27,721 nt of DNA from Thermoleophilia bacterium (GCA_016463385.1 JAEMRL010000002.1:1-27721); one strand, 5' to 3'. Positions 1-7,500 are shown, counted from the first letter of the stretch. The notes: generated by a model from the sequence alone, not told the origin. Numbers and translations: made by a program.

Positions 1-175
1 TCAGTGCGTCGACGCACGTCCCGCGCACGGATTCGTCCGGCCGCGCAGACGATCACGTGGCGCCGGCCGCCCCGAGGGAGCGTCCCGTGGACGTCCTCGA
101 CGATCGTCCTCAGCCGAGGGAGTGGGGACCACCCCGAAGCGGTTCAGCCCTGAGCACGCCCAGTTCCAGGATGCC

Positions 176-1459
176 TCAGTCGACGAGGTACCTCGCCGAC
201 ACGGCCTTCTCGGCGCGCTTCGGATCGGCCCCCTGCTGGCCGAGGACGCGCCCCTGGGGGCGCCCGGCGATGCTCGGGCGGGGCCAGCACGCGGCCAGCA
301 GCGCGATCAGCACGCTGTCGCGCAGCACGAGGACGGCGATCGGCCAGGTGTCGAGCGCGACCAGGTCCCAGTAGTTGTGGGGGAAGTAGGCGAAGGTCAG
401 CAGCATCGCGGCGGCTGTCAGCCCCGCGGCCAGGGGCCCGTAGCGCCCCACCACCAGGAAGCAGACCGGAAGCAGCCAGACGAGGAACTGCGGGGAGAGC
501 ACCTTGCCCCCCACCAGCAGCGCGACCATCGTCGAGGCCGAGGCTGCGATGAACAGGCGCGCGTCGCCCGGGGCGCGGGCGCGGTGGAGCAGGAGCCAGA
601 GGGTCCAGGCGATGCCGATCAGCACGGCGATCAGGATCGCGGTGGAGATGCCCGCGATCACCGCCGGGCCGGTGCCTGCCAGGCCCTGGCTGCCGAACGA
701 GTTCTCGACCGTCACCGGGACGTCGGCCAGCGCGTGCAGGCCGAGCAGGTACGCCGCGCCGGTGGCCTCCAGCTGGAGCGGGCGGTCGAGGTGGTACTGC
801 GCGAGGTCCCACGTGCCCGACGGCGAGAGGATCACGAACGGCAGCAGGCCGGCGGCCACGACGGCCAGGCTGCCCGCCAGCCCGGTCCACGTACGGCGGG
901 CGCCGGCGCGGTGGCGCTGCCAGATCAGCAGCACCGGGATGAGGGCCAGCGGCACCAGCTTGAGCAGGGTCGCGCACGCGAGCAGGGTCCAGGCCAGGCG
1001 CCAGCGCTCGGTGGCCGCGGCCCAGAGCGTCCAGACCAGCAACGCGGCGAGCGCCAGGTCGAAGCGGGTCTCCACCAGGTTGCCGATCATCAGCGGGCTC
1101 ACCGCCACCAGCAGGCCGGCGGCCGTCTGGCGCCGCTCGTCCATCCCGAGGGCCCGGGCGATCGCGATGACGCCGAGCACCGTGGCGCAGAGCGCCAGCA
1201 GCATCAGGATCGAGAACGTGACGCCGTACGGGCCGGGCAGCACCCCCGCGAGCCAGAAGAGGGCGCCGGCGAGCGGCGGGTACTCGAGCGTGAAGTCGGC
1301 GTAGGGGATCTGGCCGGAGGCGATGTTGTCGTACGCGCGCTGGTAGGTCGGGATGTCGGTGATCACCGCGTCGGCGTAGATGCCGAGCTGCAGCGGGATC
1401 GCCCAGACCACCACCGCCACGGCGACCGCGAGGGCCGGCAGGCCCGAGCGGCGGGTCAT
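176..1459 (-). CDS. GT87-like (DUF2029) polyprenyl-phosphate-sugar glycosyltransferase
   Basis: This is an integral membrane protein of 427 aa with about ten hydrophobic segments. It resembles GT-C glycosyltransferases of family GT87, which move a hexose or pentose from a polyprenyl-phosphate donor to a lipid or glycan acceptor on the outer face of the membrane. The family signature is visible after the first membrane segment: TDIPTYQRAYDNIASGQ, then EYPP near residues 60-64. An acidic residue in this first external loop is the expected catalytic base. The C-terminal tail is charged and cytoplasmic (PKRAEKAVSARYLVD). The ATG overlaps the stop of the preceding gene in an ATGA arrangement, so the two should be translationally coupled. 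Donor and acceptor cannot be deduced. The fold family is fairly certain; the substrate is not. Confidence 0.8.
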   Translation of the reverse strand: MTRRSGLPALAVAVAVVVWAIPLQLGIYADAVITDIPTYQRAYDNIASGQIPYADFTLEYPPLAGALFWLAGVLPGPYGVTFSILMLLALCATVLGVIAIARALGMDERRQTAAGLLVAVSPLMIGNLVETRFDLALAALLVWTLWAAATERWRLAWTLLACATLLKLVPLALIPVLLIWQRHRAGARRTWTGLAGSLAVVAAGLLPFVILSPSGTWDLAQYHLDRPLQLEATGAAYLLGLHALADVPVTVENSFGSQGLAGTGPAVIAGISTAILIAVLIGIAWTLWLLLHRARAPGDARLFIAASASTMVALLVGGKVLSPQFLVWLLPVCFLVVGRYGPLAAGLTAAAMLLTFAYFPHNYWDLVALDTWPIAVLVLRDSVLIALLAACWPRPSIAGRPQGRVLGQQGADPKRAEKAVSARYLVD

Positions 1460-3294
1460 GTCGCCACCGCCACGGGCTCGAGGGCGGGCGCGGGCGCCGC
1501 CTCGGCCACGGGCCGCTGCGCGCGCACGGGCTGCGGCCAGTCAGGGACCATCGCGATCAGCGCGAAGGGCAGGAACCACGGGATGTACAGGTAGAACCAG
1601 TGCGTGAGCGTCAGCTCGACCCCGATCAGCAGCGCGCCGGACAGCGCGGACATCGTCAGCATGTCGAGTCGGCGCGGCCACCGCAGGACGATCAGCCCGG
1701 CGACGGCGACGAGCGCCATCAGGCCGATCTGCACGGGGCGCAGGGCCGGGTACTGGCCCCAGAGGGAGAAGGGCGACTCGCGCCCGAGCTGGTATCCGAT
1801 CGTCCGCGACCAGAACGCGCGCAGCCCGTCGCCGCCGTCGAGCAGCAGCACCCACCCGGTGAGGACCACGGCACCCAGCAGCCCGGCGGCGAAGGGCAGC
1901 AGCGTCCGGCCCGCGGGCCTGCGGGGGAACGGATGGCGGCTCCAGAGCGGCAGGAGGATCGCGGGGGCGAACTTCGTGCCGAGCGCGAGCCCGAGCATCA
2001 GCCCGCGGCCCACCGGGTGCCGCGCCGCGACCAGCCCCCAGATGAGCATCGCGGCCACCAGAGAGTCGTTCGAGTTGGTCTCGAGCGCGTACCCGGTGAA
2101 GGGGAAGGCGGCCCAGGCCAGCGCCAGCCCGATCCCCAGGCGCAGGCCGGAGATGCGCCAGCCGAGCATCAGCATCCCGGCCAGGCAGAGGATGTCGAAC
2201 ATGGTCGCCGCCCCGTGCGCGGCGGGCAGGGCGTCCCACTTCCCGTTCCAGGGCTGCGCGAACTCGAAGGGCACGTAGGCGATGTAGTTGAGCGGGCCGT
2301 AGGTGTCGCAGCTGCCGCAGTCGCTCGGCATCGTCCCGTAGGGGGTGGCGCCCTGCTGGATGCGGTCGGCGCCGATGACGCCCGCGTAGCCGACGTCGAT
2401 CACGTTCGCGTCGAAGGCGTTGAGGCCGAACCGCAGGGCGAGGGAGACGGCCAGCAGGGTCACCAGCAGCCAGGTGGGCGCCCAGCCGCCGAACGCGGGG
2501 CGGCGCCGCACGGAGGGCGCCCGTGCCTCGTCCTCCGCCGCCGGCCGGGCCGCGCGCACGCGGGAGACGGCGATCCATGCGAGCCGCAGGCCGAGGTAGA
2601 CCATCGGCGGGTACTGCAGCGGCACCGACGTGAACACCTCGCCGCGGTTGAACCAGATCAGCGAGACGCTGAACGACAGGAGCACCAGCAGGTCGAGCGT
2701 GCGCCACGAGAGCAGGCGGCGCGGGCGGGTCAGCGGCAGCAACGGGATCAGGAAGAGCGCGCAGAGCGCCAGCCAGACGGCGGGCCGGTTGATGGCGCGC
2801 CCGAACGCGCCGTCGTAGCCGCGGGCCATCATCCACGAGACCTGCGGACCGGTGCGGACCTCGGTGATCTGGCCGCTGTCGTCGGCCACCAGCACCTGGG
2901 CCTCGACGGTCTCGTCGCCCGCGTCGTCCTTGCTGACCGCGAAGTAGGTGTGGATCCCCTTCTCCGCGTCGAAGCTGACCGCGGTGCGGAAGATCGTGCG
3001 GTCCTCGACCCACTCGGCCAGCTCGTCCGAGGTGCGGGCGATGGCGGTCACCTCGTCGTCGGTGAGCGTCGGCTCGCGCTCGGGCGCGGGGGGTGCCGCG
3101 AGCGATTCGCGGATCTCGGCCGCCTTGCCGGCGACGGCGTCCACCAGGTCCTGCGCGGCCCGCCCGGCCTCGGAGGGCGTGGGCTCGTCGATCGCCCGGG
3201 GGGCCTCCTGGGCGATCGCGACGGGGGCTCCTGCCGCCGCCACGACGGCCACGGCCACCAGCAGGGCGGCGAGGACCCGTCGCGGGGACCGCAT
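1456..3294 (-). CDS. GT87-like membrane glycosyltransferase with N-terminal exported domain
   Basis: This 612-aa protein begins with a cleavable-looking signal peptide (residues 1 to about 28, ending APVAIAQ). An extracytoplasmic segment of roughly 140 residues follows, rich in acidic and short beta-strand-like stretches (for example IHTYFAVSKDD). Multiple membrane helices start near residue 170. The second half has GT-C hallmarks: an acidic loop (DANVIDVGYAGVIGADRIQQG, about residues 295-315) followed by YGPLNYIAYVPF, matching the YPP-type motif of GT87-like enzymes. It sits between gtrA and a second GT87-like gene and probably acts in the same glycan pathway. The exported N-terminal domain is unusual for this family. 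The assigned ATG lies 7 nt after a hairpin that hides a strong ribosome-binding site. An in-frame CTG inside the loop, seven codons upstream, is an alternative start. Confidence 0.7.
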   Translation of the reverse strand: MRSPRRVLAALLVAVAVVAAAGAPVAIAQEAPRAIDEPTPSEAGRAAQDLVDAVAGKAAEIRESLAAPPAPEREPTLTDDEVTAIARTSDELAEWVEDRTIFRTAVSFDAEKGIHTYFAVSKDDAGDETVEAQVLVADDSGQITEVRTGPQVSWMMARGYDGAFGRAINRPAVWLALCALFLIPLLPLTRPRRLLSWRTLDLLVLLSFSVSLIWFNRGEVFTSVPLQYPPMVYLGLRLAWIAVSRVRAARPAAEDEARAPSVRRRPAFGGWAPTWLLVTLLAVSLALRFGLNAFDANVIDVGYAGVIGADRIQQGATPYGTMPSDCGSCDTYGPLNYIAYVPFEFAQPWNGKWDALPAAHGAATMFDILCLAGMLMLGWRISGLRLGIGLALAWAAFPFTGYALETNSNDSLVAAMLIWGLVAARHPVGRGLMLGLALGTKFAPAILLPLWSRHPFPRRPAGRTLLPFAAGLLGAVVLTGWVLLLDGGDGLRAFWSRTIGYQLGRESPFSLWGQYPALRPVQIGLMALVAVAGLIVLRWPRRLDMLTMSALSGALLIGVELTLTHWFYLYIPWFLPFALIAMVPDWPQPVRAQRPVAEAAPAPALEPVAVAT

Positions 3295-3301
3295 CCGGGC
3301 G

Positions 3302-3326
3302 AGGAGGTCCCTCAGGAAGACCTCCT
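3302..3326 (-). promoter_or_regulatory. Hairpin masking the ribosome-binding site between gtrA and the 612-aa GT gene
   Basis: Read on the minus strand, an AGGAGGTC arm (3326-3319) is followed by a 9-nt loop and its perfect complement GACCTCCT (3309-3302). The first arm holds a near-consensus Shine-Dalgarno, and its leading base is the T of the gtrA TAA stop (3328-3326). A ribosome finishing gtrA would open the arm, so coupled translation is the simplest reading. The arms and loop are seen directly; the regulatory role is inferred. Confidence 0.5.
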
Positions 3327-3778
3327 TACCGGAAGGACCAGCGGCGGTTGAGCAGGAAGTTCACCGGCATGACGGCCGCGATCGCGATGGCCTGCGAGGG
3401 CACCTCGGGGAGGCCGGCGCGCACCAGCAGCTCCAGCAGGACCAGGTTGATCCCGAGCGCCACCAGGCTCACCGCCAGGTAGCGCGCGCCCTGCCGCACG
3501 GCCGAGAGCTCGTGCTTGTTGAAGGTCCAGAACTTGTTGAGGACGAAGTTGTTGGTCCAGGCGACGCAGAAGGCCCCCATGGCGGCCACGACGTGATGGG
3601 CGTCCATCCCGTGGACCAGGAAGGTGAAGACGGCCAGATTGACCAGGTATCCGGAGGCACCCACCACGCAGAAGCGGACGAGCTCGTTCCAGTCCGCCCT
3701 TCGGGCACGCCGGATGTTCGGCACGCGCAGGACGCGCGCCTCGGGCACGTCCGGGGGCGGGGCTGGCCTGGTCGGCAC
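3326..3778 (-). CDS. GtrA family membrane protein
   Basis: This is a 150-aa protein with a charged N-terminus of about 35 residues and four hydrophobic segments. It carries GtrA-family features: RFCVVGASGYLVNLAVF in the first helix and a conserved NFVLNKFWTFNK loop in the middle. The C-terminal end, NFLLNRRWSFR, repeats that loop type. GtrA proteins are thought to help move undecaprenyl-phosphate-linked sugars across the membrane. That fits its place as first gene of an operon with two GT87-like transferases that need such donors. The start is GTG. A GGTATCGT sequence lies 8 nt upstream with no recognisable ribosome-binding site, which suggests a leaderless transcript. Family assignment is firm; the sugar is unknown. 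Confidence 0.88.
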   Translation of the reverse strand: MPTRPAPPPDVPEARVLRVPNIRRARRADWNELVRFCVVGASGYLVNLAVFTFLVHGMDAHHVVAAMGAFCVAWTNNFVLNKFWTFNKHELSAVRQGARYLAVSLVALGINLVLLELLVRAGLPEVPSQAIAIAAVMPVNFLLNRRWSFR

Positions 3779-3786
3779 GACCCGCG

Positions 3787-3792
3787 ACGATA
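3787..3792 (-). promoter_or_regulatory. Candidate -10 box (TATCGT) for leaderless gtrA transcript
   Basis: On the minus strand TATCGT is followed by 8 nt and then the GTG of gtrA, placing transcription start at or next to the start codon. No -35 is obvious. The same GGTATCGT octamer precedes the starts of two other genes here at nearly the same distance. Confidence 0.4.
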
Positions 3793-3831
3793 CCAGAGGG
3801 TCTCTCGGCCCCGGCGGGCTTCTGTCCTAAG

Positions 3832-5172
3832 ATGCCTGCCATCGCACTCGACCTCCCCGAGGGAGACCCGGCGCCCCAGCGGACCCCCCCACCGCGGCCC
3901 AAGCCGCACGAGAGCGCCCTGACGCCGGGCGACTCCTCCCGATACGACGTCCGCTTCGCGTCCCGCGCCTCGGGGATCGTGTCGTCGGTGATGCGCGACC
4001 TGATGTCGCTCTCCGAGCGGCCCGAGATCATCTCGCTGGCGGGCGGCTTCCCCAACACCGAGTCGTTCGAGCGGGAGATCTTCGAGGAGGTCGCCGCCTC
4101 GGTGGCCCGCGACCACCTGGCCTCGGCCCTCCAGTACGGGCCCACCGAGGGCCTCGTGGAGCTGCGCGAGCGCATCGTCGAGGTGATGGGCCACGAGGGC
4201 GCCCGCGCCGGCGTGGACGACATCATGGTCACCAGCGGCGGCCAGCAGGCCATCGACCTCTCGATCCGGACCTTCGTGAACCCCGGCGACACGATCCTCG
4301 CCGAGGGCCCGACCTATCCGGGCGCCGTCCCGTGCTTCACCACCTACGAGGCGCGCGTCGAGCAGATCCCGATGGACGACGACGGCCTCCGCATCGACCT
4401 GGTGGAGGAGGCGCTGGCCCGGCTCACCGCCGAGGGCCGCCCGCCGAAGCTGCTCTACACGATCCCCAACTTCCACAACCCCGGCGGCGTGACCATGTCG
4501 CTGGAGCGCCGCCAGCGCCTGATCGAGCTGGCCCACGAGCGTGAGCTGCTGATCGTGGAGGACAACCCCTACGGGCAGATCCGCTTCGAGGGCGACCCGT
4601 TGCCGACCCTGTGGGAGCTCGACGACGGCGCCGGCTGGGTGATCTACGCCTCGACCTTCTCCAAGATCCTCGCCCCCGGCGTGCGGGTGGGCTGGGTCGC
4701 CGCGCCGGCCGCCGTGCTGCGGAAGATGAACCTGGGCAAGCAGGCCGCCGACCTCTGCTCCTCGACCATCTCGCAGCGGGTGATCATCGAGTACCTGCGG
4801 CGCCACGACTGGCGTGACTACGTGGCGCGGCTGAACGACATCTACCGCTCCCGTCGCGACGCGATGCTGCGGGCGCTCGAGGAGGAGCTGCCGGCCGACG
4901 CGCACTGGAGCAGGCCCCAGGGCGGCCTCTTCGTCTGGGCCACGCTGCCGGACTACCTCGACACGACGCACCTGCTGGCCCGGGCGGTGGACCAGCACGA
5001 GGTCGCCTTCGTCCCCGGTCGCGGCGCATTCCTCGACGGACGTGGAGGCAACTCGATGCGACTGAACTACTCCGGGGTCGCGGAGCCCCTGATCAGCGAG
5101 GGCGTGCGCCGCATCGGCCTCGCCGTCGAGGAGATGGCCGAGATGCACCGCGCGCTCGGCGGGGGCGGCTGA
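3832..5172 (+). CDS. PLP-dependent fold-type I aminotransferase (2-aminoadipate/aromatic type)
   Basis: This 446-aa enzyme belongs to the class I/II aminotransferase group that includes LysN-, kynurenine- and MocR-type aminotransferases. Visible signatures are the N-terminal substrate region IISLAGGFPN, GPTEGLVELRERI, the cofactor-site TSGGQQAIDL, PNFHNPGG, and VEDNPYG with the pyridine-nitrogen Asp. The Schiff-base lysine is K278 in STFSKILAPGVRVGW, and R-containing MRLNYSGV lies near the C-terminus. About 40 proline-rich residues precede the conserved part, so a later start cannot be excluded, although the ATG at 3832 is the first good one. The stop overlaps the ddl ATG by one base (TGATG), so the two are probably co-translated. 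The substrate cannot be read from sequence. Confidence 0.85.
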   Translation: MPAIALDLPEGDPAPQRTPPPRPKPHESALTPGDSSRYDVRFASRASGIVSSVMRDLMSLSERPEIISLAGGFPNTESFEREIFEEVAASVARDHLASALQYGPTEGLVELRERIVEVMGHEGARAGVDDIMVTSGGQQAIDLSIRTFVNPGDTILAEGPTYPGAVPCFTTYEARVEQIPMDDDGLRIDLVEEALARLTAEGRPPKLLYTIPNFHNPGGVTMSLERRQRLIELAHERELLIVEDNPYGQIRFEGDPLPTLWELDDGAGWVIYASTFSKILAPGVRVGWVAAPAAVLRKMNLGKQAADLCSSTISQRVIIEYLRRHDWRDYVARLNDIYRSRRDAMLRALEEELPADAHWSRPQGGLFVWATLPDYLDTTHLLARAVDQHEVAFVPGRGAFLDGRGGNSMRLNYSGVAEPLISEGVRRIGLAVEEMAEMHRALGGGG

Positions 5173-6110
5173 TGCGCGTCGCGGTGCTGAAGGGCGGCCG
5201 GTCGCTGGAGCGCGAGGTCAGCCTGCGCTCGGGCGCCAACGCCGAGGCCGCGCTGCGGCGGCTGGGCCACGACGTGCTGGAGATCGACGTCGACCAGCAC
5301 CTGGTGCGCACGCTGCGCACCGAGCGGCCCGAGGTCGCGTTCATCGCCCTCCACGGCAAGGGCGGCGAGGACGGCACGGTGCAGGAGCTGCTGGAGATCC
5401 TCGAGATCCCCTACACCGGCCCGGGCGCGCTGGCCTGCGAGCGCGCGATGGACAAGGTGGTCGCCAAGGCCTACTTCGCCTCGGCAGGCATCGACACCCC
5501 GCCCGCCTATGCCTTCCGCCAGGAGGCGTTCCGCGAGCTCGGCGCCGGCGAGGCCATCTCCGAGATCTGCGAGCGGCTCGGCCTGCCCCTGGTCGTGAAG
5601 CCCGCCAAGCAGGGCTCGGCGCTCGGCATCTCGGTCGCCCACGAGCGCACCGACGTGCCCGGCGCGTTGATGGGCGCCCTGGCATACGACGACCGCGTGC
5701 TGCTCGAGCGCTTCGTCCCGGGCCGCGAGCTCGCGGTGTCGGTGCTCGGGTCGGCCGAGCCGTGGGCGCTGCCGGTGGTGGAGGCGATCCCCCGCGGCCG
5801 CGACTTCTACGACTTCGAGGCCCGCTACACGCCGGGCCTCACCGACTTCGTCGCGCCGGCGGACCTGCCCGACGACGTCGCCCAGGAGGTGGCGCGCGTC
5901 GCCATCGCCTGCTTCACCGCCCTCGGCTGCCGCGGGGTGAGCCGGGTGGACATCATCCTCGACCCCGACCAGCGCCCCTGGGTGCTCGAGATCAACCCGA
6001 TCCCGGGCATGACCGACACCAGCCTGCTCCCGAAGGCCGCCGAGGCGGCCGGACTGGGCTTCGACGAGGTGGTCGAGCGGATCCTCGCCGAGGCGGCCCT
6101 CGGGGCGTAG
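5172..6110 (+). CDS. ddl: D-alanine--D-alanine ligase
   Basis: This 312-aa ATP-grasp enzyme joins two D-alanines in the cytoplasm to supply the dipeptide end of peptidoglycan precursors. Motifs in order are VLKGGRSLEREVSLRSG (N-terminal D-Ala site Glu), ALHGKGGEDGTVQELLE, YTGPGALACERAMDK and VVKPAKQGSALGISV (ATP-grasp lysine). Next come ERFVPGRELAVSVLG, DFEARYTPG (omega-loop) and LEINPIPGMTDTSLLPKA with the Mg-binding E/N pair. Its length matches typical short Ddl enzymes of about 300-320 aa. It is coupled to the preceding aminotransferase by a one-base overlap. The stop lies 14 bp from the stop of the converging gene at 6125, with no evident terminator between them. Confidence 0.93.
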   Translation: MRVAVLKGGRSLEREVSLRSGANAEAALRRLGHDVLEIDVDQHLVRTLRTERPEVAFIALHGKGGEDGTVQELLEILEIPYTGPGALACERAMDKVVAKAYFASAGIDTPPAYAFRQEAFRELGAGEAISEICERLGLPLVVKPAKQGSALGISVAHERTDVPGALMGALAYDDRVLLERFVPGRELAVSVLGSAEPWALPVVEAIPRGRDFYDFEARYTPGLTDFVAPADLPDDVAQEVARVAIACFTALGCRGVSRVDIILDPDQRPWVLEINPIPGMTDTSLLPKAAEAAGLGFDEVVERILAEAALGA

Positions 6111-6124
6111 GCGGGGCGGGCGGT

Positions 6125-6634
6125 CTAGCAGACCACCTGGACCTGGAAGGCGTTGTTCACCGGAGTCCCTGCGGCGTTCGCGACGCGGACGACCACCTGG
6201 GTGCGTGCGGCGTCGGTGGTGTCGAGAGCGACGCGCGCGGTGATCACGTCCACCACGGGCGGCACGTCGGCCGAGGTGCCGGCGATCCACGAGCAGGCGC
6301 TGATGTTGCGGTCGAACTTGACGCGGTAGTTGCCGTCGTCGATCCGCTGCGAGGAGATGGCCCCGCGCCCGCGCACGAGGTTCGAGCCGACGGCTCCACT
6401 GCTGACCGCGAACAGCGGGATCTGCGGGGCGGTGGCGTTCAGCCGGGTGAGGGCCTCGTTGCTCCGCTTGACGGCGGCCGAGGAGATCCTCTGGTTGATC
6501 TTCAGCTGCTGGGCGGTCACCGCCACCGGCTTGGCCGCGTTGGCCTCCTCGGTGGCGCCCTCCACCGCGATGATCCCGCCGAGGCCGAGGGCGACCCCGG
6601 CCGTCACTCCGATCCACCAACGTTCCTTGAACAT
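6125..6634 (-). CDS. Small exported protein with QxxINQxI helix motif (paralogue A)
   Basis: Unrecognised as a named family. The start chosen is the ATG at 6634, preceded by GGAGGACAG; the frame is open further upstream but has no ribosome-binding site there. The 169-aa product begins FKERWWIGVTAGVALGLGG, a single signal or anchor segment nearly identical to that of the gene at 6775. Residues 43-65 carry the helix motif (QLKINQRISSAAVKRSNEAL). A beta-rich C-terminal domain follows, with YRVKFDRNISAC and a terminal VQVVC; the two cysteines could form a disulfide. This C-terminal style resembles the receptor-like domain ending many actinobacterial collagen-like or tail-fibre-like secreted proteins (inference). 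Unlike its paralogue it lacks the DGAVTNAKLA repeats. Likely role: surface or secreted, function unknown. Confidence 0.75.
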   Translation of the reverse strand: MFKERWWIGVTAGVALGLGGIIAVEGATEEANAAKPVAVTAQQLKINQRISSAAVKRSNEALTRLNATAPQIPLFAVSSGAVGSNLVRGRGAISSQRIDDGNYRVKFDRNISACSWIAGTSADVPPVVDVITARVALDTTDAARTQVVVRVANAAGTPVNNAFQVQVVC

Positions 6635-6674
6635 CTGTCCTCCATCCGTGGACCCGCATGAGAGAGGCGAACCT

Positions 6675-6701
6675 ACGCCGCGCGGACGTCCCGCGCGGCG
6701 T
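6675..6701 (-). promoter_or_regulatory. Strong hairpin in the leader of the gene at 6125
   Basis: Eleven-base perfect arms (6675-6685 and 6691-6701) enclose a 5-nt loop. The hairpin lies between the shared 17-nt element (6705-6721) and the ribosome-binding site of the small exported protein. No T-run follows, so it is more likely a leader structure or attenuator-like element than a terminator. Confidence 0.4.
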
Positions 6702-6704
6702 GGG

Positions 6705-6721
6705 CTCATGGGACTCTTACC
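6705..6721 (-). promoter_or_regulatory. 17-nt element GGTAAGAGTCCCATGAG upstream of paralogue A
   Basis: On the minus strand this element ends 71 nt before the ATG at 6634. A 16/17 identical copy sits 67 nt before the ATG of the paralogous gene (7468-7484). Conservation at matched distance suggests a shared operator or promoter; which one is not known. Confidence 0.5.
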
Positions 6722-6774
6722 CCGCTCTTAGGAGCGCACGCAATTGCGCGGCTCCGGGTCCTCCATCGGAGGGA

Positions 6775-7401
6775 TCAGCAGGAGACGGTGAGGTGGAAGC
6801 CCCGGTCCGCGCCGCCGGTCACCGGGTCGGCGGTCAGGTCGGTGTAGGTGCGCACGGTCACGGCGTTGTTGGCCGGGTCCGGGTTCTGGTACACCGACGC
6901 GACGCCGATGGGCGGCGTCGCCGTCGAGCTGCCGCCGACCGTCGCCGTGTACGCGCAGGTGGCGATGTTGCGGCCGAAGGTGATCTTGTAGGCCCCCGGG
7001 TCGGTCGTGACCTTCGCCGACGCCGTCGCGCCGTTGCCGCGCGCGAGCGTGCCGTCGGCGTTGACCACGGCCCAGTAGGTCGGGTTCGCGAGCTTCTCGG
7101 CGGCGACCGTGCCGTTCGCGAGCTTCGCGTTGGTGACCGCGCCGTCGCGGATCTGCGTGGTCCCCCAGCCGGGCGCGTCGTCCTGTGCACCGGACTTGCG
7201 GACCGGGTCGAGCAGGTTCAGCGACTCGTTGCTGCGGCGCACCGCGGCCTGGGAGATCTTCTGGTTGATCTGCAGCTGACCCGGGGTCACCGAGAACGAC
7301 TGCGCGCTGGCCTCCGTCGTGGCCTGCTCGGCGATCAGGACGCCGCCGAGGCCGATGACGGTCCCCGCGGTCACGCCGATCCACCAGTTCCGTGACTTCA
7401 T
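6775..7401 (-). CDS. Small exported protein with QxxINQxI motif and DGAVTNAKLA repeats (paralogue B)
   Basis: This 208-aa protein is a tandem paralogue of the gene at 6125. Both start with a short basic segment and WWIGVTAG, then a hydrophobic signal or anchor ending near residue 33. Residues 42-64 hold the helix motif QLQINQKISQAAVRRSNESL. Next come two short repeats, IRDGAVTNAKLANG and GTVAAEKLANP, of the kind seen in trimeric tail-fibre or collagen-like proteins. The C-terminal beta domain contains YKITFGRNIATC and ends FHLTVSC, with two conserved cysteines. The ATG has a GAGGGGA ribosome-binding site that lies inside a hairpin. The gene gap to 6634 is 140 bp and holds its own regulatory element, so the two genes may be separately transcribed. 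Function unknown; surface location inferred. Confidence 0.77.
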   Translation of the reverse strand: MKSRNWWIGVTAGTVIGLGGVLIAEQATTEASAQSFSVTPGQLQINQKISQAAVRRSNESLNLLDPVRKSGAQDDAPGWGTTQIRDGAVTNAKLANGTVAAEKLANPTYWAVVNADGTLARGNGATASAKVTTDPGAYKITFGRNIATCAYTATVGGSSTATPPIGVASVYQNPDPANNAVTVRTYTDLTADPVTGGADRGFHLTVSC

Positions 7402-7407
7402 GTGCGT

Positions 7408-7432
7408 TCCCCTCGTTCGTGGTGCGAGGGGA
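7408..7432 (-). promoter_or_regulatory. Hairpin burying the ribosome-binding site of paralogue B
   Basis: On the minus strand, TCCCCTCG (7432-7425) pairs perfectly with CGAGGGGA (7415-7408) across a 9-nt loop. The 3' arm is the Shine-Dalgarno, 6 nt before the ATG at 7401. Such a stem would hold translation low until opened. Pairing is seen; regulation (thermosensor, RNA-binding protein or none) is inferred. Confidence 0.45.
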
Positions 7433-7467
7433 CGACGCTAGGTCAGTGGACCGGGGTTTCCGGTGAC

Positions 7468-7484
7468 CTCATGGGACCCTTACC
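7468..7484 (-). promoter_or_regulatory. 17-nt element GGTAAGGGTCCCATGAG upstream of paralogue B
   Basis: This is the second copy of the element at 6705-6721, differing at one base, and it ends 67 nt before the ATG at 7401. It sits 16 bp from the stop of the upstream reductase gene on the same strand, so the exported-protein gene probably has its own promoter here. Confidence 0.5.
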
Positions 7485-7500
7485 TCCGTGGTGAAAGGGA

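Noticed and set aside
1..175. Remnant or gene at the left edge, including the palindrome GTGCGTCGACGCAC at 4-17
   Set aside because: No coding signal or recognisable site is convincing; the palindrome is short and isolated, and the edge prevents context.
122..3351. Long plus-strand open frames opposite the two GT87-like genes (122-1594 and 1600-3351)
   Set aside because: The translations are low-complexity, His/Arg/Gln-rich shadows of the membrane protein genes, without recognisable domains.
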